A stretch of 64,000 nt of DNA, from NCBI RefSeq assembly GCF_000812665.2, contig NZ_CP014327.1, forward strand, positions 2,819,501 through 2,883,500, given 5' to 3'. Position numbers and translations under genes: made by a program. The notes below the pieces were generated by a model. The model was given only the letters and a program-made list of their open reading frames with translations, searched no databases and was not told where the DNA came from. Positions 9,108 to 18,128 of this stretch are shown piece by piece. How positions within the stretch are numbered: position 1 is the stretch's first letter; each line of letters starts with the position of its first letter. The DNA comes from Falsihalocynthiibacter arcticus (GTDB lineage Bacteria; Pseudomonadota; Alphaproteobacteria; Rhodobacterales; Rhodobacteraceae).

Positions 9108-9901
9108 GCAGTCATTCGTTTGAAAATCGCGCATCAGATTTGCGCGCGCAGGGGCAGCCTTTTGCCATTGCCACGGTCGTGCGCACCGTCAACGCGACAT
9201 CGGCCAAACCCGGTTCCAAGGCGATTATCTTGGCTGATGGCACCATCACCGATGGCTGGGTTGGCGGCGGCTGTATTCGTTCCGCGGTAAGGAATGCAGC
9301 GAAGGCCGCCTTGTCGGAGGGCTGCACGCAGTTTATTTCGTTGCGGCCCGAGGAAATCCTTGCGGCAGAAGGTTTGAGCGCGGGCGAAACGCGCGAAGGC
9401 GTTCAATTTGCCCGCAATGGCTGCCCGTCCAAAGGGTCGATGGACATTTTTGTGGAACCCGTGTTGCCGCAACCCGAGTTGATTGTTTTTGGTGAAGGTC
9501 CGGTGGCAAAAGAGCTCGTTGCCCTTGCGGAGCGGTTTGATTTTTCGGTGTCGCATTCTGTGGACGGTAAACATGATTTTGACGCGCCCACTTCGGGGCT
9601 GCTATATGTTGTCATCGCAACGCAAGGCAATGGGGACGAGGCCGCGCTGCGTGCCACAATCAAAGCTGCGCCAAAATTTGCGGCCTTTGTTGGGAGCCGC
9701 CGCAAATTTGAAACCCTTGTTACCCGCCTTATCGCGTCTGGCGTGTCACAGGTGGCTTTGGATCAAATTAAGTCGCCTGCGGGTCTCAATATTGGAGCGA
9801 TCACGCCTGATGAAATTGCCCTTTCGATCCTATCTGAAGTTGTGCTTAAACGCCGCGAATTGCAGCGTGCAAAAGGAGACCCCGATGACGTCAATTGTTG
9901 A
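9098..9901 (+). CDS. coxF: XdhC/CoxI-family maturation factor CoxF
   Basis: The 267-residue protein has an N-terminal XdhC/CoxI domain (ATVVRTVNATSAKPGSKAII, then GGGCIR at about residue 56) and a C-terminal Rossmann-like domain (LIVFGEGPVAKELVALAERF; FVGSRRKFETL). XdhC proteins bind and sulfurate the molybdenum cofactor before it enters hydroxylases, and CoxF is the member coded in cox operons. The start lies inside coxE; the 3' end overlaps a small gene at 9885. Confidence 0.88.
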   Translation: MGISSHSFENRASDLRAQGQPFAIATVVRTVNATSAKPGSKAIILADGTITDGWVGGGCIRSAVRNAAKAALSEGCTQFISLRPEEILAAEGLSAGETREGVQFARNGCPSKGSMDIFVEPVLPQPELIVFGEGPVAKELVALAERFDFSVSHSVDGKHDFDAPTSGLLYVVIATQGNGDEAALRATIKAAPKFAAFVGSRRKFETLVTRLIASGVSQVALDQIKSPAGLNIGAITPDEIALSILSEVVLKRRELQRAKGDPDDVNC

Positions 9902-10034
9902 ACCACAGATTTTGGAAATAGAGCCCAAAATCGTCGAAACGCGCCTCGTAACAACGCTCTTTAGGCGCATTTTTCCCAACCTAACACCCTCACAGACCGA
10001 GCTTCTTGCCGGTATCAAATTTCCCTGCTGCTAA
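9885..10034 (+). CDS. 49-residue cox-operon protein ending in Cys-Cys
   Basis: ATG 9885 follows AAAAGGAG (9871-9878) at good spacing and opens a 49-codon frame that overlaps the coxF 3' end by 17 bp and stops 12 bp before coxG. The product begins MTSIVEPQILEIEPK, has a basic middle (VTTLFRRIFPNLTPSQ) and ends KFPCC. There is no signal peptide or long hydrophobic stretch. The terminal Cys pair could bind metal or sulfur, which would suit a pathway that builds a Cu-S-Mo centre, but this is inference. I do not recognise the family. Position and ribosome site make it more likely real than chance. Confidence 0.6.
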   Translation: MTSIVEPQILEIEPKIVETRLVTTLFRRIFPNLTPSQTELLAGIKFPCC

Positions 10035-10046
10035 AGGAATACTCCC

Positions 10047-10499
10047 TTGGAATTAAACGACGAAATCCTTATCAACGCTCCTGTGTCCGTTGTCTATGCT
10101 GCCCTGAACGATCCTAAAATCCTTGAAGAGTGCATCCCAGGATGCGAAGAACTCATCAAGCATTCGGACACCGAGCTTGAAGCCAAAGTTGTGTTGAAAG
10201 TAGGGCCCGTCAAAGCGCGATTTTTAGGCAATGTAGTCTTGGACACTTCGGGCGCACCGCATCAGTTTTCGCTTACGGGCAACGGCAACGGCGGCGTCGC
10301 GGGCTTTGCCAAGGGCGGTGCCGATGTCATCCTTGAGGCAGACGGAGAGAATACCCTTCTGAAATACACGGCCAAAGCGGATATTGGTGGAAAAATCGCT
10401 CAATTGGGCAGCCGTCTTATGACCAGCACAGCCAAGAAACTGGCGGGAAAATTCTTTACGCGCTTTGCGGAGGTTGTGGACGAGAAACAAGCGGTTTAA
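10047..10499 (+). CDS. coxG: SRPBCC-fold protein CoxG
   Basis: The 150-residue protein has the CoxG form of the START/Bet v1-like fold: INAPVSVVYAALNDP near the N-terminus, IPGCEEL, then AKVVLKVGPVKARFLG and a glycine-rich LTGNGNGGVAGFAKGGADV. CoxG proteins are thought to recruit CO dehydrogenase to the inner face of the cytoplasmic membrane. The start is TTG 10047, preceded by AAAGGA. A rare start may lower its output relative to the structural subunits. This version lacks the longer C-terminal extension seen in some CoxG proteins. It is the last gene of the operon. Confidence 0.88.
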   Translation: MELNDEILINAPVSVVYAALNDPKILEECIPGCEELIKHSDTELEAKVVLKVGPVKARFLGNVVLDTSGAPHQFSLTGNGNGGVAGFAKGGADVILEADGENTLLKYTAKADIGGKIAQLGSRLMTSTAKKLAGKFFTRFAEVVDEKQAV

Positions 10500-10533
10500 G
10501 CAACCCATCGCCCAAATACCCCGCCGGATGTGT

Positions 10534-11745
10534 TTAGTTCGCCGATAAACCCGCGTTGGTGTTGAGGAGGAAAAGATTGAAAATCGGGGTGCTGGCGGCC
10601 CCGATACTACGTGCTTTTTCTCCGACATGGCCTTGCACAATTTGCGGGGGGATCAAGCCACGCGTGTCTTGGTTCACGAGATAGCGTTGTACACGTTCAA
10701 CGAGTTCGGTGCGGACATCTTCGGGGAAGGAGCCGTCAATCAAAATGGCTTCAAAATCGATCACCGAACACACCGAAAGGGCGGCCTTGGCGAGTTCTTG
10801 GGCGGTTTCCCCAATCCATGGGTCGACGTAACGTGTGAGGGTGGACCAATCTTGCGGGTGACGCCACAAAACCTCTGGGTTGAGGCCGGCTTCAATGAGG
10901 CGCCCTTCGAGTAAATGCAGAGACGCGACGTCGACAAGTTGGCGGCTCTCGCCGAGCGGACCTGTACTGCGAAGAGATCCCAGCGCGCCCGCGTTCCCCT
11001 GATTTCCTTCAAAAACCGTGTTGTTCAAAACTATGCCACCCCCCGCAAACGACCCGATGAAAAAATGCGCGTAATCGCGAAATTCATTTCCGCGGCCAAA
11101 AAGGTGCTCCGCACGACAGGCGGCTGTAGCGTCGTTAACAATCGACACGGGGAGGTCACTAAATCGGGTAACTTCCTGGGCGATATTGATGTGCTGCCAG
11201 GCCTGAAATTCCTCCGAGGGCGCCCCCACCAAATCATGCCATTTCCACAGCTCAAATGGTGCTGCAATTCCAATTCCACAGAGGCGACGGCGGTCTCCCT
11301 CGGACATTCTGGATGCGATCGTATCAAGCCCCTCTTGGAGGAACTCAAAGACGGTGTCGGGTATCGGGTAGGAGTATGTTTTATTGAGCTCGTGGCGGAT
11401 AACACCCATAAAATCAATCAGCACCAAATCCGCGCTGCGACGGCCTATTTTGAGGCCAAACGAGAACACGCCATCTGGATTTAAAGCCATAGGCATGGAG
11501 GGTTTGCCCACCTTGCCGCGAATTGGGTCACCACGTCGCAAGAGGCCGTCTTTTTCGAGCTTTCGCAGGATCACGGATACCGTTTGCGGGGAAAGACCAG
11601 AGTGGCGCGCAAGATCAATGCCCGGCATCGCGCCGTGACGTTGAAGCATGGAGAGCAATAGGCGTTCGTTATGATTACGAACCCCGCTCTGATTCACGCC
11701 GCCACTTAAGCCTCTGATTTTGCTCCCGTCCATACCGTTGACCAT
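10534..11745 (-). CDS. frcR: ROK-family transcriptional repressor, FrcR type
   Basis: The 403-residue protein has an N-terminal winged helix-turn-helix (LARHSGLSPQTVSVILRKLE, residues ~46-65) and a ROK sugar-kinase-like domain. In the ROK domain the usual zinc motif with several Cys residues after the GxxGH region is not visible (here GNAGALGSLRSTGPLGE), so any sugar sensing would be zinc-independent. The start at 11745 has AAAGGAG upstream. It is divergent from frcBCAK, as frcR is in rhizobia, so it most likely represses that operon until its sugar is present. The exact sugar cannot be read from the sequence. Confidence 0.85.
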   Translation of the reverse strand: MVNGMDGSKIRGLSGGVNQSGVRNHNERLLLSMLQRHGAMPGIDLARHSGLSPQTVSVILRKLEKDGLLRRGDPIRGKVGKPSMPMALNPDGVFSFGLKIGRRSADLVLIDFMGVIRHELNKTYSYPIPDTVFEFLQEGLDTIASRMSEGDRRRLCGIGIAAPFELWKWHDLVGAPSEEFQAWQHINIAQEVTRFSDLPVSIVNDATAACRAEHLFGRGNEFRDYAHFFIGSFAGGGIVLNNTVFEGNQGNAGALGSLRSTGPLGESRQLVDVASLHLLEGRLIEAGLNPEVLWRHPQDWSTLTRYVDPWIGETAQELAKAALSVCSVIDFEAILIDGSFPEDVRTELVERVQRYLVNQDTRGLIPPQIVQGHVGEKARSIGAASTPIFNLFLLNTNAGLSAN

Positions 11746-11786
11746 AGCGCGCTCCTTTCTAGGAAGGAAGATGGCATTCTTTCATT

Positions 11787-11815
11787 AATAAATAAAGTTT
11801 ATTTATTTATTGACA
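11787..11815 (+). promoter_or_regulatory. Candidate ROK operator and -35 upstream of frcB
   Basis: AATAAATAAA (11787-11796) and TTTATTTATT (11798-11807) form a perfect 10-bp inverted repeat around a single G. A consensus -35 (TTGACA, 11810-11815) follows at once, though no good -10 is seen at the right spacing. Its position between frcR and frcB and its A/T-rich symmetry suit a ROK repressor site. Confidence 0.55.
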
Positions 11816-11930
11816 GCTTTGGGGGAATCAGGCTTCCTTAAGGGGAACTTGCGAATTCAAACGGCGCAGTTTTGGAGGGGGAGGAGCCCACTTCATTGAT
11901 AAATCCGTTGATCTTTTTGGGAGGAAGACC

Positions 11931-12944
11931 ATGAAAAAACTATTGATGTGTACAGCACTTACCGTCGCTGCAACCGCTGGCGGTGCTTATGCGCAAGACG
12001 TAAGCGCTTGCTTGATTACCAAAACCGACACGAACCCGTTTTTCGTGAAAATGCGTGAAGGTGCCGAGGCAAAAGCTGCCGAGTTGGGCATGACGCTTAA
12101 GTCCTACGCAGGTCGTGTTGATGGCGATCACGAGAGCCAAGTTGCGGCGATCGAAACATGTATTGCTGACGGTGCCAAAGGTATCCTCATTACGGCTTCC
12201 GACACGTCTTCTATTGTAACTGCAGTGACGCAAGCGCGGGACGCGGGCCTTGTTGTGATTGCTCTGGATACACCGCTTGAGCCGATTGATGCGGCGGACG
12301 CAACTTTTGCGACCGACAATTTTCTGGCCGGTGAGTTGATTGGCAAATGGGCCGCCGCCAAGCTTGGCGCAGAAGCGGCAAGCGCTAAAATCGGAATGTT
12401 GGACCTCGCTGTAAGCCAGCCTTCGGTTGGCGTGTTGCGCGACCAAGGTTTCCTTCAAGGCTTTGGTATTGATTTGGGCGACCCAAACAAATGGGGCGAT
12501 GAAACCGACCCACGCATTATTGGCAATGACGTCACTGCGGGCAACGAAGAGGGCGGCCGCAAAGCCATGGAAAACCTTCTCGCAAAAGACCCAATGATCA
12601 ATGTGGTTTACACAATCAACGAACCCGCTGCCGCAGGTGCCTATGAAGCGCTTAAAGCCTTTGGTCGCGAAAATGATGTCTTGATCGTTTCGGTCGATGG
12701 CGGCTGCCCCGGTGTTGCCAATGTGGCAGATGGCGTGATCGGTGCGACGTCGCAACAGTACCCGCTGCGCATGGCGGCTTTGGGTGTTGAAGCCATCAAC
12801 AACTGGGCCAAAGACGGAACAAAACCTGCGTTGACACCGGGTAAAGACTTCTATGACACGGGTGTTGCTTTGGTAACGGATCAGGCCGTCGAGGGTGTTG
12901 AGTCAATCGATACCGCAGCTGGCACGGACCTCTGCTGGGGTTGA
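11931..12944 (+). CDS. frcB: Sugar ABC transporter periplasmic binding protein, FrcB type
   Basis: The 337-residue protein has a clear signal peptide ([21 protein letters not shown]) and a ribose-type (Peripla_BP_4) binding domain ([50 protein letters not shown]). It captures the sugar in the periplasm for FrcC and FrcA. The frcB-frcC-frcA-frcK order matches the fructose/mannose/ribose uptake operon described in Sinorhizobium meliloti, so a hexose or pentose substrate is likely. A hairpin after the stop may let it be made in excess of the membrane parts. Confidence 0.88.
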   Translation: MKKLLMCTALTVAATAGGAYAQDVSACLITKTDTNPFFVKMREGAEAKAAELGMTLKSYAGRVDGDHESQVAAIETCIADGAKGILITASDTSSIVTAVTQARDAGLVVIALDTPLEPIDAADATFATDNFLAGELIGKWAAAKLGAEAASAKIGMLDLAVSQPSVGVLRDQGFLQGFGIDLGDPNKWGDETDPRIIGNDVTAGNEEGGRKAMENLLAKDPMINVVYTINEPAAAGAYEALKAFGRENDVLIVSVDGGCPGVANVADGVIGATSQQYPLRMAALGVEAINNWAKDGTKPALTPGKDFYDTGVALVTDQAVEGVESIDTAAGTDLCWG

Positions 12945-12973
12945 TCTTTAGACCATAAAACCTTCAGTCTGTG

Positions 12974-13001
12974 AAAGGGGCGTGCCAAGGCCCGCCCCTT
13001 T
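12974..13001 (+). terminator. Intercistronic hairpin/attenuator frcB-frcC
   Basis: AAAGGGGCG (12974-12982) pairs with CGCCCCTTT (12993-13001) and two further T residues follow. It resembles a partial Rho-independent terminator and would either stop part of the transcripts or protect the frcB message. It buries the only upstream in-frame GTG of frcC (12982). Confidence 0.65.
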
Positions 13002-13030
13002 TTGTGCTACATTTGGCAGAGAGGCTCCCC

Positions 13031-14091
13031 ATGCCCCCCTATCCAACGAACCGAAAACCACTGTCGCCGGTCCTGATACGGTCGCGTCGTTTTCCCAAGA
13101 TCACATCTCCCCGATGCGTCGCATTCAACATGCGCTACATGAAACGCCGTCTTTGGTTCCCATGGTGGTCTTGGTGGCCTCCCTTGCGATTTTCGGCATT
13201 TTGCTGGGATCAAAGTTCTTTTCACCCTTCGCGCTGACGTTGATTTTACAACAGGTCACAATCGTTGGCATTGTGGGTGCGGCCCAATCTCTGGTCATTT
13301 TGACGGCGGGAATCGACCTTTCCGTCGGGGCGATCATGGTGCTCAGCTCGGTCGTGATGGGCCAATTTACCTTTCGCTATGGGATGCCTGTTGAACTCGC
13401 AATTGTGCTCGGCCTTGCGGTGGGGACGGCTGTCGGATTCATTAATGGCTGGCTTGTGGCGTATATTAAATTGCCGCCTTTCATCGTGACTTTGGGCATG
13501 TGGCAAATCGCTTTGGCGACGAATTTCCTTTATTCGGCCAATGAAACTATTCGCAGCCAAGACATCTCCGAGAACGCACCATTGCTGCATCTGTTCGGGG
13601 AAAAGCTGGAAATTGGCGGCGCGGTCTTTACCTTCGGGACCATGTTCATGGTTCTGCTGGTTCTTTTCCTCTCCTATGTCCTGCGCCAAACCGCGTGGGG
13701 ACGGCATGTTTATGCTGTCGGGGATGATCCGGACGCGGCTGAGCTTTCTGGCGTCAATGTTAAGCGCACATTGATTTCGGTGTATATGTTGTCTGGGCTA
13801 ATTTGCGCCTTCGCCGGATGGGCGATGATCGGGCGGATCGGGTCTGTGTCTCCAACGTCTGGGCAATTGGCAAATATCGAAAGTATCACAGCGGTTGTGA
13901 TTGGCGGTATCTCGCTCTTTGGCGGACGTGGCTCGGTCGTGGGTATGTTGTTTGGCGCGTTGATCGTGGGGGTCTTTAGTATGGGTCTGCGCCTCTTGGG
14001 AGCCGACGCACAATGGACATATCTGCTGATTGGCGTGCTCATCATTAGTGCTGTGGCCGTTGACCAGTGGATTAGAAAGGTATCAGTCTGA
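13031..14091 (+). CDS. frcC: Sugar ABC transporter permease, FrcC type; start region frameshifted
   Basis: This is an inner-membrane permease of the ribose/fructose family with many hydrophobic segments and the signature ILTAGIDLSVGAIMVLSS. The mature part, from about MRRIQHALHETPSLVP (ATG 13114), is intact to the stop, which overlaps the frcA start. The 5' end is odd. The well-placed ATG 13031 (AGAGAGG upstream) is out of frame with the rest, and one more C in the following C6 run would give MPPLSNEPKTTVAG, an ordinary FrcC N-terminus. Without that, the frame can start only at GTG 12982, inside a hairpin stem, or at ATG 13114. Sequencing error, slippage or mutation are all possible. Confidence 0.85.
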
Positions 14092-14861
14092 TGGAACCCA
14101 TTTTATACGCCCGCAATCTGGTGAAACGCTATGGCCGCGTCACGGCGCTCGATAACTGCGACTTTGATCTTATGCCGGGCGAAATTCTGGCGGTAATTGG
14201 CGACAATGGTGCTGGAAAATCCACCCTTATCAAGGCCATTTCTGGCGCGGTGCAACCCGACGGAGGCGAGATTTTTCTCGAAGGCAAGAAAATCGGTTTT
14301 GCCTCCCCGATTGAGGCGCGCAAGGAAGGGATTGAGACGGTATATCAAACCCTTGCCATGTCGCCAGCTTTGTCGATTGCGGATAATATGTTTATGGGGC
14401 GCGAACTCCTCAAGAAGGGGTTTCGCGGCAAATTTCTACGCCAATTGGATCGCCCTGCCATGGAAAAAGCGGCGCGCGAAAAGCTCACGGAACTTGGCCT
14501 TATGACCATCCAAAACATCAACCAAGCCGTGGAAACTCTTTCTGGCGGGCAACGCCAAGGGGTGGCCGTGGCGCGGGCGGCGGCGTTTGGCTCCAAGGTT
14601 ATCATTCTGGACGAGCCAACAGCGGCGCTTGGCGTTAAGGAAAGCCGTAAAGTGCTTGAGATGATCCAAGACGTGAAATCGCGCGGGATTCCGATCATTC
14701 TCATCAGTCACAACATGCCGCATGTGTTTGAAGTCGCGGATCGCATCCACGTGCATCGGTTGGGCAAACGCCTGTGTGTTATTGATCCCAAAGACTATAC
14801 GATGTCGGATGCCGTGGCCTTTATGACCGGCGCAAAAGACGCACCTGAAGGTTCTGAATGA
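14091..14861 (+). CDS. frcA: Sugar ABC transporter ATPase, FrcA type
   Basis: The 256-residue ATPase energises the FrcBC importer from the cytoplasmic face. It has Walker A GDNGAGKST (about residue 37), signature LSGGQRQGVAVARA, Walker B KVIILDEPTAALG and the His-switch region LISHNMP. It has one nucleotide-binding domain, unlike the double-domain ribose-type RbsA, which fits the Frc group. The start overlaps the frcC stop by one base (TGATG) and the stop overlaps frcK (ATGA). Confidence 0.92.
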   Translation: MEPILYARNLVKRYGRVTALDNCDFDLMPGEILAVIGDNGAGKSTLIKAISGAVQPDGGEIFLEGKKIGFASPIEARKEGIETVYQTLAMSPALSIADNMFMGRELLKKGFRGKFLRQLDRPAMEKAAREKLTELGLMTIQNINQAVETLSGGQRQGVAVARAAAFGSKVIILDEPTAALGVKESRKVLEMIQDVKSRGIPIILISHNMPHVFEVADRIHVHRLGKRLCVIDPKDYTMSDAVAFMTGAKDAPEGSE

Positions 14862-15472
14862 GGGACCTAGACGCGATTTGCACCACACTCCTCGCCGCTC
14901 CACGCAAGGGGCGGCGACGCCTTGTGGCGCTCGCGGGGGCACCCGCCAGCGGGAAATCCACCCTCGCGCAGGATTTGGCAGATCGAATGACGGCGGCGGG
15001 GTGTGACACGCGGGTTTTGTCAATGGACGGGTTTCATCTGGGCAACACGCAATTACACGCGCAGGGAAATTTTGCCCAAAAGGGCGCACCGCAAACCTTT
15101 GATGTCAGGGGGTTTCTGATGTTAGTCGCGCGGATTCAGACCGAGGATGAGGTTTTCTACCCGATTTTTGATCGCACATTGGATGCCGCGATTGCCGCAG
15201 AAGGGCGCGTCGATAAGGCTTGTGACACAGTGATCGTCGAAGGGAATTATCTTTTGTTTGATGCCCAAGACTGGCGGGATTTGGTGGCCTTTTGGGATAT
15301 CTCTCTTCGGCTGAAGGTGTCACGGGATATCTTGCAGCAACGCCTCCTAGAGCGCTGGTTAGGGCAGGGCCTGTCGCCAGCGGCAGCCCTCATACGTGCA
15401 CAGGGCAATGATCTGGTGAATGCGGACCTCATCGCCAAACTCTCGTTGAAAGCGGACATCCTTTTGGACTAA
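14858..15472 (+). CDS. frcK: P-loop sugar/nucleoside kinase-like protein, FrcK type
   Basis: The 204-residue protein has a P-loop (GAPASGKST, about residue 27), a phosphoribulokinase/uridine-kinase-like VLSMDGFHLGN and VIVEGNYLLFD. Such kinases at the end of frc operons probably phosphorylate the imported sugar or a derived compound; the substrate is unproven. The start overlaps frcA by 4 bp and the stop overlaps the end of the opposing protease gene by 4 bp. Confidence 0.82.
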   Translation: MRDLDAICTTLLAAPRKGRRRLVALAGAPASGKSTLAQDLADRMTAAGCDTRVLSMDGFHLGNTQLHAQGNFAQKGAPQTFDVRGFLMLVARIQTEDEVFYPIFDRTLDAAIAAEGRVDKACDTVIVEGNYLLFDAQDWRDLVAFWDISLRLKVSRDILQQRLLERWLGQGLSPAAALIRAQGNDLVNADLIAKLSLKADILLD

Positions 15473-17700
15473 ACGAACGCGAAATCGCCCGCGTCGAGTT
15501 GCCCCGGTAAAACATCATCCAGTCGAATGGCCACGTTCGAGAAGGATATGATCGTGTCCGCTCCTGCGGTGGTGAATGTCAAATCGGAATAGTTGTTTGC
15601 GCCTGAGCAAATCTCAATCCTGTCCACATTCACTACAAAATCGTCTACAAAGTCGCTTCCCGATCCTGTGCCAAAAACAAATGTATCCGCGCCAACACCG
15701 CCATTTAGGAAATCGTTTCCTGTGCCACCAGCGAGGCGATCTTGGCCGTATTGACCATAGAGCCTGTCGACACCCTCTCGGCCATAGAGCGTGTCATTGC
15801 CGTTGCGCCCAAGAAGCAAATTCGCACCCGCATCTCCGATCAGAAGGTCGTTGTGGTTGGAGCCGCCAATGTTTTCGATGGAGAAGTAAGTGTCGCCTGC
15901 GGCCTCCCCTGTATTGGACCACGTAATTTGCAAATCGACGCGTAGGCCACTCGCCGCATTAATGTAGTTTGCGCGATCAATTCCCAATCCGCCATAGAGC
16001 CTATCGGCTCCCGTACCGCCGTCGAGGTAGTCGTTCCCGTTGCCCCCAATGAGCGTGTCATTGCCGCCCCCCGCGTTGATGAAGTCATTGCCGCCGCGCC
16101 CGTCGATTGTATTGCCGAAATTCCCTTGAGCGTAAAACACGTTCTGAGCGGAGGTGCCGATACTTCCCGCAGCACCGGATACGTTGACAGCCTCAAAACG
16201 CGCAACCGAAGCTTGGGCCACGCCGTCATAGGTTATGACGCCATCTTCCAAGTTAATAACATGCCCCGACGACTGTGAAACAACGTGGAAATAGAATGTG
16301 TCGTTCCCTTGTCCGCCGTCATAAGTGTTCCAGAGGCCGTCGATGGTCTCTGCTGTCACCTCCACGGAATCATTTCCACGCCCAAGGTGAATTTGATGGG
16401 CCGTTGTCGCGGTATCCCCTAACACCACATGGTCATTGCCATCGCCCGTATAGGCATTCTCAACGCCCGAAACGGTTATGGCGACGCCGTCAATCACCCC
16501 TGTGCCCGTGGCGAAATTGAGGGTTACCCCCGATGTGACCGCTGCGGCATTGATCCAGTCGGCGCCGCCATTTGTGTCGTCAAAGGCGACACGGTGGTTG
16601 CTTGTGCCTGCATAATCGGAAAACTCATCGGTAAAGATATAGCGGTCATCGGCGGAAATCTCTGACCCGGTGGTGGTCAACACGATGTCCGAAACGGTTA
16701 GAATGTCGCCTGGCCCAACGTCCGCAATCCGCACAGTCCAAGTGCCGTCGCTCCGTTCGCCGCGAAAAGCTTGGCTTTCGAACGTATAAGCGCCGTCAAA
16801 AACGGCACCTCCTGCTTGGTTCGCGATTAACAGGTGCTCTTCTCCCTCCGGCGAGGTTAGATAAATCACCATGTCACCCAGAAACGTTGTCGAGAACGTC
16901 AGCGTGACGGCGACCCGTTCCACCAAAATAGCTTCCCCGCCTTGGAGTTCGAAACTGGTACCGGTGGCATTCGCGTCGGGGATCGTGGCCGCGACGGCAA
17001 CGCTTGCCAAACTCCCCCGCGCATTGAGGCTTGTTTGTACGGCTCCCATAGTGAGCCATGATTCAGCCAACCGTACCGCCGCATGCGCATCGACAAGGCC
17101 GTATCCGTAATCATTGCTGAAGTGCAGACCGCCGCCATTCCAATTCTCGGCGGCGTTAAAGTGCCACGGTGTGCGTTCGGAACCTGCAAACGTGGCGTTG
17201 TCGACAACACTGCCGACGTGCCGCCCCGTATAGGCAAAAATCGTCTGGACATCGCGCCAGCCAAGACCTTCCTCGGCATCATACATGAGGGTAACAACGC
17301 CCGCGACCATTGGCGCCGCAGCCGAAGTGCCGTTAAACGTGCTCATGTAGTTTGTGGTGGTATAGCCTTCGTTATCGGTGCGATCCGTGGTGACAACTTC
17401 GCCCGAGCTGCCAAAACCAGAAATCAAATTGGCAGCACCGTAGGACGAATAACTGGAGATAAAACCGTCCTGTTCAACGGCGGCGACGACGACTTGCTGG
17501 GTGTTGTTGGTCCAGGGGTCAGAATTGACATCATAATGGGCCCCACGCGAATTGCCCGCAGATTTAACAATGGTTGTTCCGAGCCCGCCGCGTCCCGTTG
17601 AAACGGCAAGGCTGATCGAAGCGCCAATCTCGGTGAATCGCGTCGCATCGTACCCTATGCAGAATTCAGAGCTGGTGTCGTTTGCGACGCGTGGCGCTGA
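15469..17700 (-). pseudogene. Secreted subtilisin-like protease, C-terminal part (S8, P-domain, RTX repeats)
   Basis: This is the largest piece of a broken secreted protease gene. Read from about 17700 without a start, it gives APRVANDTSSEFCIGYD, the oxyanion-hole region KSAGNSRGAHYD, the catalytic Ser motif NGTSAAAPMVAG, a proprotein-convertase P-domain (EERLL-type PEGEEHLLIANQAGG, FRGERSDGTWTVRIAD) and then glycine-rich calcium-binding RTX repeats (GGNGNDYLDGGTGADRLYGG). The C-terminus ends GDFAFV, typical of type I secretion substrates. From TTG 17427 it can be read as a 652-residue frame, but that would lack the catalytic Asp and His, so it should be inactive. It was severed by a frameshift at the palindrome 17684-17728. 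Confidence 0.85.
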
Positions 17701-17991
17701 TATTCACCACATCAGCGCCACGCGTCGCGGCACTCGCGATTGAGTCGCGGACGTTTTGCAGCCAAGCGTCGCCAATGAAGTTTTCAATCCGATACCCAAC
17801 CAAGGTTGCTTCAAAGGCGATACCCGTTGTGCCGATATCGTTATCCCCAACCGCGCCAATGATACCCATGACCGCCGTTCCATGCGAATTGCTTGCGATG
17901 CCAAAAGGGTTGTCATCATCATCGGTGAAATTATAGTCGAGAAGGGTGGCGTAATTGGCCGCCAAATCCTTGTGAGTATAGTCAAATCCGT
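17666..17991 (-). pseudogene. Subtilisin-like protease, central part with catalytic His
   Basis: Reading the minus strand from the IS junction gives GFDYTHKDLAANYATLLDYNF, then NSHGTAVMGIIGAVGDND with the catalytic His, and GADVVNIS. The frame then runs into a perfect inverted copy of its own preceding sequence and stops as ATRRKRHQL. This piece joins the N-terminal part across the IS and the C-terminal part across the frameshift. Confidence 0.82.
17684..17728. repeat. Perfect 18-bp inverted repeat at the protease frameshift
   Basis: GCGACGCGTGGCGCTGAT (17684-17701) is repeated in perfect inverted form at 17711-17728, with a 9-bp spacer (ATTCACCAC). It lies in coding sequence, and the reading frame is lost within the copy that comes second in the gene's direction of reading. 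Confidence 0.85.
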
Positions 17992-18017
17992 AACACCTTC
18001 GGAATGATGCTGGTTGA

Positions 18018-18072
18018 GAGGCTATGACCGCCTGCGCAGCCCCCAAATGGCGCAGCAGGTGGTCATAGCCTC
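18018..18072 (+). repeat. Long hairpin in the IS left end
   Basis: GAGGCTATGACC (18018-18029) and GGTCATAGCCTC (18061-18072) form a 12-bp stem, extended inside by CCTGCGC against GCGCAG-CAGG. It lies upstream of the transposase start and could block read-through from host promoters or be part of an RNA structure. Confidence 0.65.
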
Positions 18073-18128
18073 GCCTCAGGTCCCTACAGTAGTTTTTGCA
18101 ACAAACCACACTGCAAAGGAGACCGACT

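Noticed and set aside
18018-18072. Left-end IS hairpin as the guide RNA
   Set aside because: I considered it as the guide RNA, but no segment matching the target half-sites was seen there. The larger non-coding part and the matches lie at the right end, as in IS1111 types.
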